Assembly: GCA_016748015.1 (NCBI GenBank)
Contig: JAAOMT010000046.1
Span: 305,687 to 369,686 of the forward strand
Direction of reading: 5' to 3'
Length of the DNA stretch: 64,000 nucleotides
DNA from: Geosiphon pyriformis
Lineage: Eukaryota; Glomeromycota; Glomeromycetes; Archaeosporales; Geosiphonaceae
Part shown: piece after piece, positions 58,003 through 64,000 of the stretch
Position numbering within the stretch: the stretch's first letter is position 1
Layout of the letters: every line of letters begins with the position of its first letter
The notes under the pieces: model-generated
Databases searched by the model: none
What the model saw: only the letters and a program-made list of their open reading frames with translations
Told to the model about the DNA's origin: nothing
Position numbers and translations under genes: made by a program

Positions 58003-59789
58003 GTGGCTGTGATAAAAAAATCTGTCAAGAGCTTTAGTGTGGATACTGTTAGCAAAGATGTTGTTTCTAGAAAAAAAAGAAAAGGGAGTATTCTGAAAGA
58101 CAGTATTGTTCATGATATAATTTTACCTGATAAACCAGTTGGTAGTTCTTGGGAGTCTAAAGCTGGTGATACCACTGAATCTGACAGTAGGAATTCTTGA
58201 TTGAGGAAATTAATGTGGATTATGGAAAAAGGGATGTTCTTGAAGAAAAAGACAGTAACCAAATGCCAAAGGGTCCGAGATTGGTTACCAAGCAGGCTCT
58301 GGGCAAGCCTTTGGACAAAATCAACTTTCTGGGCAATGATGATGATGATGAAATTCTCCTGGATGAACCTGTGGTGCTTCTCCCCCCTCTCAAAAAATTA
58401 GTTAATGTGTCTGCTAGGAAGTCTTTCACTTTGAATATTGATCTAGTTAATATTTCTGAAAAATCTGTTCAGGACAAGCTGGCTGTGGTCAGGAAATTAT
58501 TTTCGAAAATCAATGGTTTTGGGAGGGCCTCTACCCCATCAAAATTTTCTGGAATCATCCAGACAACGTTCACTTCCGAATTTAGCTTAATGAAAGCTAC
58601 CAAATTAGCTGCTAATGTAAAAATCTTAGTGAACACTAATCTTAAGAAATCAATTGGTTGCTCAGATTGGACTGTGGTGTTGAAAGAAATTCCAGTTGGA
58701 ACATCAGCTAAAGCTGTGCATGCTGTGCTAACTGAATTTGGTACTATTAAGTCAATCAAGATGCAGTTGATAGGACTGTGGCAAAAAGTGATTGTTGAAT
58801 TTGAGGAGCAAAATTAGGCAGATTTTTTAGCAGTTAGATGGTCCATCCTAATTGGGAAAGATACGGTGCATATTGCCAGATCAAATTTGGACAAAATAAC
58901 ATAGGATATAAAAGATTATTATAGAGTGCTGCTCTATACTCTTCTGGTGGGAACAAATGCTCATGACATCTGAGACTTCATTGGTTCTGTGGGTGAGAAA
59001 ACATGTGTGATTAATTGCCATCCAGTTACATATGTCCGGGCCAGATGTGCCATTGTTTGTTTTGAATCAGTGGAATCATTGGATGCTGTCATGGGAACCA
59101 CATTCATGTTAAAAGATGCTTATCTTTGTTGGTCCTATCTTGGTTCTGCTAAATGTACAAAGTGTGGGAAACTGGGTCATACCTCTCTGGGCTGTGTGAC
59201 AGGTGAGAAATCATTCTCTGGTGGCTTGTCATGTCGGGTTTTTTCAGATGCAGATAAAAGCAGGTTGGCAGCCATTTATGCCAAGTGTTCAGTGCCTGTT
59301 GCTCATTCTGTTTCTTTCAGTGGTGTCTTGTGGGCCAAAATTGTTGTTGGGTTCTCCTTCTCTCCTTTTTCTGTTCGGAAGATTTTGTTGACTGATGGCT
59401 TCTCTTTGGAGATGAAGCCTACTCTGCAAGTATCCTCAGTGTTAAATGATAGGTTTGCTGCTCTTGAGTGCAGTCTCACCAGTTTCACAGAGTGTGTGGA
59501 TAAGCTGGCTAAGAGGTTGAATACACCTAGGCCAACAGTTTCCCAGCTTAGCCCTAGATGTTAGCCATTGGTAACTTCTTCATTACAGAATCAAGAAGTG
59601 GATATAGTGATAAGTAAGAGTTCAGGTATGGCCACTGGTGGTAGAACTGTTGTGGAAATAGCAAATTTTGACTCTTTGGTTGTCTTGAGAATGGAAGAAA
59701 TGTTGAGAATTCTTTCAGTTACAGTTATGAGCCTTTCAGCTAGAATAGACAATGCTAGTTTGATTCCTGCTCCTCATCTTTCCCAATGA
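58003..59789 (+). pseudogene. LINE E ORF1 (RRM-like, zinc knuckle), broken
   Basis: Homologous to LINE B ORF1 from VAVIKKSVKSFSVDT; the position of the LINE A start ATG is ATA here. It has the basic SRKKRKGS segment, KSFTLNIDL, GFGRASTPSKF, two RRM-like units (58440-58800 and 58920-59120) and an intact zinc knuckle CTKCGKLGHTSLGC (59154-59195). Damage: a small deletion near 58190 that changes frame, and stops at 58815-58817, near 58902, near 58970 and at 59562-59564. The C-terminal helix ends HLSQ with TGA in the overlap. Confidence 0.87.
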
Positions 59790-62700
59790 CAGATCTGGTT
59801 TGGAAATTTGCTACATGCAATATTCGGGATATTAATGTCCCTACTAAGCAGAAAAACATTGTTTATTGGCATAGAGAAATGGGAAATTTGGTCTCAATAG
59901 TTATAGAAACAAAATTAAGGTCTGGCTGCAGACCATGGATCAAAGATAGGTTTGATGGTGTTCAGGTTTTTACCTCTGGTTTGGATACAGGTTTTTTTGG
60001 TGCTAGGGTTGCCATAATCATGGACGTTTTTCTGGCTCAGCATGTGAGTAAAATTTCTGAGGTGCCTGGTCAGCTCCTGTCTATCAAGTTGCTTTTCAAG
60101 AAAAAACTTTCAGTGTCAATTTTGGGACTTTATGTTGGTATCTCTTCAGTAGTTCAGTTCTTTCAGGCTGGTGATATCAACTCTCTTATTGCAAAGGCAG
60201 TCAACAAATTTTTTTTCATTATTCTTGGTGGTGATTTTAATGAAGATGGCTCCTGCAAATGTGCAAGTTTCAAGAAATGTCTTAATTTGGGACTAGTTAA
60301 TTCCTTGGTTGGTAGTCCAGCTGTTAAGAAGCCTATTTGGACAAATTCCAGGGATATCAGAAAGACAATTGATTATATGCTTATATCCCTGAACTTAGTC
60401 AATGTGATAGTAAATCGTGATGTTTTGGAAGTCAGTGAACATTTTAACACAAATCACCAATCTGTTTCTGTGTCTGTGGGTTTGGATGGACTTTTGGATA
60501 TGCAGTTAAATTCTCTTCACAAGCAAGTGAATAAAAATCAATGGAAGTTTGACTTCAAGGATGTTGATGAGAGTAAATGGATCGATTTTAAGGGTGTCAT
60601 GTTGCTTAATGCCACAATGTTCTCAGATAAGTTTGCTGCCACTGCAGGATTCTCAGATTTGGATACAATGTGGAACATTTTTCGCAAAATTATGGTTCTT
60701 TTGGCCAATAAGGTGTTCAAAAAAAAATGGTTTAAGAACTATAATGGTGTTTTCACTAAGGAATCATTCAAATTTCATAAATTGGAACTTTTAGTATCGA
60801 GATTGATTAAGGCTTCTCAGTTGACTTGTCATGATAAATTTATTTTACTGTTAGATGTTTGGGGTTTTCTTGATGATGATAATGCTTCTGTGGTCAGATT
60901 TTTTTTTCTCTCTGGCTCTCTTTTTGATACTATTTGGTCAGCTCTCTCCAAGGTCAAAAAAATTTATCACTCACTTAAACTGGCAGAATCGAGACATGGA
61001 GAGAAATCTCAAATCAAATTGGCAATCAACAAGAGGATGGAAAGTTTCGAGCTGAACAAAGGTCACACTATTCAAAGTATTTTAGAGCGTCCTTTCCGCA
61101 AGGTCATTTTGGATCACTTGGTTGTAAACAATGAGCTAATTTTGGAACCTGGTCCTGTGAAATCAAAAGTGGATGAAATCATAGAAGGCTGGATTAGAAA
61201 GTGTAGGGTGGTTCCTGATATCCCGAAAGAGTGGTATCATCAGTATAGGCCTTTGAGCTATGTTTTTGACAAGGCTTTTTGGGGTGTGATGCAACCAATT
61301 GAGTTTTTGGAATTGTTTGGCATGGTTTCTGATCTACCTGATGGCAAGGCTGCCAGTCTCTTGGGTATTTCAAATGAGTTGTAGAAATATTGTGATAGGT
61401 CTGTTTTGGATATGTTGTTGATGCTTCTAAATTCTTGCTTATCTTGTAAATCTGTGCCTGGTCCTTGGAGGGAAGCCTGGATTTCAATGATCACTAAACC
61501 ATATGAGTGGGAAGGAGTTCTCATGAACACCTGACCTATAGCTTTGATTGAAACAGCTTGCAAAATCCTCTCCAAAATTCTCTCTGACAGAATATTGCTG
61601 GCATGCAGTACTCATGACATTCTTTATGAGGATAATTTTTCAGTTTTAAAGGGTACAACAACCCAAACTCCTATTTTTGCTATTGGTTCAGTTGTTGAGA
61701 ATCCTTTGGAAAAGAATCGGAATCTCTGGCTGATATTGCAGGACATGCAAAAAGCATACAATTCTGTTGGATGAGAGCATCTCAAGAAGTGTTTGGTTAA
61801 GATCAAAATATATGGCAAGTTTATTCAGTTTTTTGGTAATATTCATAGAAATCGGACCAATTGGGTTATAACAGATTTCAGTTTATTTGATGGCTATTGC
61901 ACACATGATGGGTTGGACCAAGGAGAAGTTTTTTTGCCTCTTCTTTAGCACATTTTTTATGACCCATTTTTGTGTAAAGTCAAGCATCAGAAAAGTGTGT
62001 ATGGTTATAAACTCAATTCTTATTTTGTCTCCAGGAGTGGTCGCTCTGAATTTCAAGCTGGGCTTTCTTTTTTTTTTGCTGCTGGGGCCTTTGTTGATGA
62101 CACAATTTGGGTTGGCAGCAATCAGGCTGCTACTCAACATATTCTCAACATTGCTAGTGAATTTTTTCGAATCAATAACATTTCAATTAATAATGACAAA
62201 ACTATGACCATTTCTATTAATAGCAGAATCAGCAATCAGTCTCTTTTTATCAGTGGTTCACCCATTTTTATAGCCAAAAAAGGTGAATCTTATTGGTATT
62301 TTGGTATCTTTCTTTCAACTGATGGTCTTTCTAAGCCTAGTTTGGCTAAAGCACATTTGGACATTTGTTTCTTCAGCAATTTGGTTCTGAGAAAAGTGGT
62401 TTCAAATAAGCAGTTTTTGTACCTGGTGTCAGCAGTTCTCTATCCCATAATCAGCTACAGGATACAGTTCAGCTTTGTTTCTGTTGGTGTGTACAACAAA
62501 TGGGATACTCTGATTTGTAAGTGTTTAAAGCTTAAATCTGGTCTTCTTCTCGATTTTTTTAGTGATACAATTTACCATTCCTTCTTTTATGATTTGAAAT
62601 TTTTTTCTTAGTGTCAGTCTGAAAGCAAAATTGCTTCACTTATTAGTTTTGTAAACTCCCATGGGGTTCTGAGTTAATTGTTCAGTCACAGGTCTCACAA

Positions 62701-64000
62701 CTTGCAAGTTCTAAGTTGGCACCCCATTCATTCATTGAATTTTCCAGCTCATGTTTGTGTCAGTGCTTCTAATAATTTTTTGTCAGGTGTGGTTTGCATT
62801 CTTCTTGACTGCAATTTATTCTTGGGTGGCTTTTTGGCCAGCTCTTTTTGGCTTCATAATAGGGTGCCTATGTCTGCTGTTCTGGACAAAATCTTTGTTT
62901 TTCAAATTCCTGCCTTCCCTCCGATGTTATGGCATTGCCTTTGTGGATCAGCTTTGTGATTGTCATGGAGATGTCTTCAACTGGTACACCTTTAAGTAGT
63001 GGAAGAGACTGGATCCTTGTGGCCCAGTTCCTGAATGGTTCAAGCTTTTTGTTGCATTTCTCGGTGGTCCGCCCCCTCTCCTTCGGCTTTAATTGGTGTT
63101 AGTTCTCTAAACATTTGCGAGTCTAGTGATTTTGTGTCTGTCAGAGATCATCTCTCTCAAGTTGGTTCTGGTAGTTTGTCTGTTTATACAGATGGTTCTC
63201 TGAAAAATTTGGGCATGCTGGATTGTTGAGGTGGTACTGCAGCCTTTTTTGAGAACATTAATTTGGGTTTGGGTGTCAGTGTTTGTGGTTTGGTTTCATC
63301 TACTTTGGTGGAGTTGCAGGCCATTGCTTTAGCTTTGGAATGTATGCCAAAGTTATGCTCTGTTCGCTTGTTTTCAGATAGTCAAGCTGCTTTGGATGCT
63401 TGCAAATCAGAATTGGGTCTGATGTGTTCTGACTTTCACAATCAGTGTTGGGTTGAGCATTGACACATTAGGAATGTTATTTGCAGCAAAAATTTGAAAG
63501 TCAGTTGGCACAAGGTAAAGGGCCACTCTGGAATTTTGGAGAATGAATGTGCTAACAGTTTCGCTGATGCTGCTTTTCTCTCTGGTTGGTTCCTTCCTTC
63601 TTATGTGAGTGAATATTTTTTGGTGGCAAATGATGGTATAGTTTCAGGTAATTCTAGGCACTTTGTTTGGGATGTTTTTCGAGCTGTCTGTCATGTGCGT
63701 TGAAAGGTTGGTTCTGGTTCTAGCTTTCTGGTAGATGGTTTGCTTTTGGATGTCAATTGGCTCAGATCTTCCTGGGTGTGGCACCCTGACTCGCACATGG
63801 CCACAGGTTTTACCAGTAGGCACACTGCTGATTTTCGTACCTACTTTATGAAGGCTTTATACTATTGGCTTCTTATAGCAGTTCAGAAGTGTTTTTATAA
63901 TAAATGTTATCCCAGTGTTCTGTGTCTGTATTATGGGAAGGTAGAGATTTTGGATCATGTTTTTTTTTGCACAGTTAATAGCTCAGCTCATTGCCAGATT
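59786..64000 (+). pseudogene. LINE E ORF2, partial (window edge), broken
   Basis: Open for 532 codons from ATG 59786 to a TAG replacing Trp at 61382-61384. The endonuclease keeps CNIRDI, IETKL, GGDFNEDG and IDYML, but the last catalytic pair is NTNH instead of DTDH. The RT has MITKPYEWEG, a stop in the RPIALIE motif (TGA for Arg), QDMQKAYNSVG (motif A: catalytic Asp now Asn), QGEVFLPLL and an intact FVDDTIW at about 62090-62110. RNase H has YTDGS (63185 on), VELQ, FSDSQ and GHSGILENECAN. The zinc-like motif near 63930 has lost Cys residues. Frame shifts lie near 62905 and 63060. Confidence 0.88.

Larger units (their letters stand above)
57868..64000 (+). mobile_element. LINE E, cut by the right edge of the window
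   Basis: The 5' UTR starts near 57868 with TTTCTTTCCTTTGTCCCAAA and AAAAAAGAGTTAAAAG, of the LINE A and B type. ORF1, an ATGA overlap (59786-59789) and ORF2 to the C-terminal zinc-like region follow. The 3' end, tail and second TSD copy are outside the window, so the left boundary is approximate. Frames carry stops and a few indels. Confidence 0.9.

Noticed and set aside
40070-64000. TGA at many conserved Trp positions, suggesting a genetic code in which TGA means Trp (mitochondrial type).
   Set aside because: TAG and TAA also replace Trp, Gln and other codons, TGG is still common in the same proteins, and TGA is the real ORF1 stop in the ATGA overlap. LINEs and gypsy elements with TSDs indicate nuclear DNA. 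Mutation is the simpler explanation.

Overview
The window holds no recognisable host gene, tRNA or rRNA. It is a stack of decayed retrotransposons in A+T-rich spacer: five non-LTR elements (LINEs A to E) and copies of two LTR retrotransposon families of Ty3/gypsy type (families 1 and 2). TSD boundaries, domain content and broken frames suggest a heterochromatic, transposon-rich part of a fungal nuclear genome. The LINE proteins (RRM-like plus zinc-knuckle ORF1; endonuclease, reverse transcriptase and RNase H in ORF2) and the dUTPase-bearing gag-pol resemble elements I associate with arbuscular mycorrhizal fungi (Glomeromycotina, for example Rhizophagus or Gigaspora). That placement comes from memory and was not searched.

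Layout: 1-5479 is the 3' part of a family 1 element (end of dUTPase, RT, integrase, ORF3, 3' LTR), with a family 2 solo LTR inserted at 2000-2690. 6527-14266 is LINE A on the minus strand, interrupted by a family 1 solo LTR (7668-8658). 14911-21627 is LINE B. From 23012 to 56775 lies a family 2 composite (5' LTR, gag-pol, middle LTR, truncated pol, 3' LTR). Inside it sit a complete 10 kb family 1 element (24460-34457), LINE C (40070-46978, inside the middle LTR) and LINE D (47995-54861, inside the truncated integrase). LINE E starts near 57868 and runs off the right edge.

The family 1 element is the most informative LTR element. It has two LTRs, a 4 bp TSD, a primer binding site and a polypurine tract. 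It encodes Gag with a zinc knuckle, a protease, a long Cys-rich module, a dUTPase, RT/RNase H, an integrase and a further reading frame (ORF3) that ends at the polypurine tract. Its pol keeps one frame for about 5.5 kb and is broken almost only by stop codons, which fit C-to-T and G-to-A changes. LINE D ORF2 shows the same pattern. This points to methylation or RIP-like deamination rather than decay by indels. No element here can encode a full set of intact proteins; LINE C is the best preserved.
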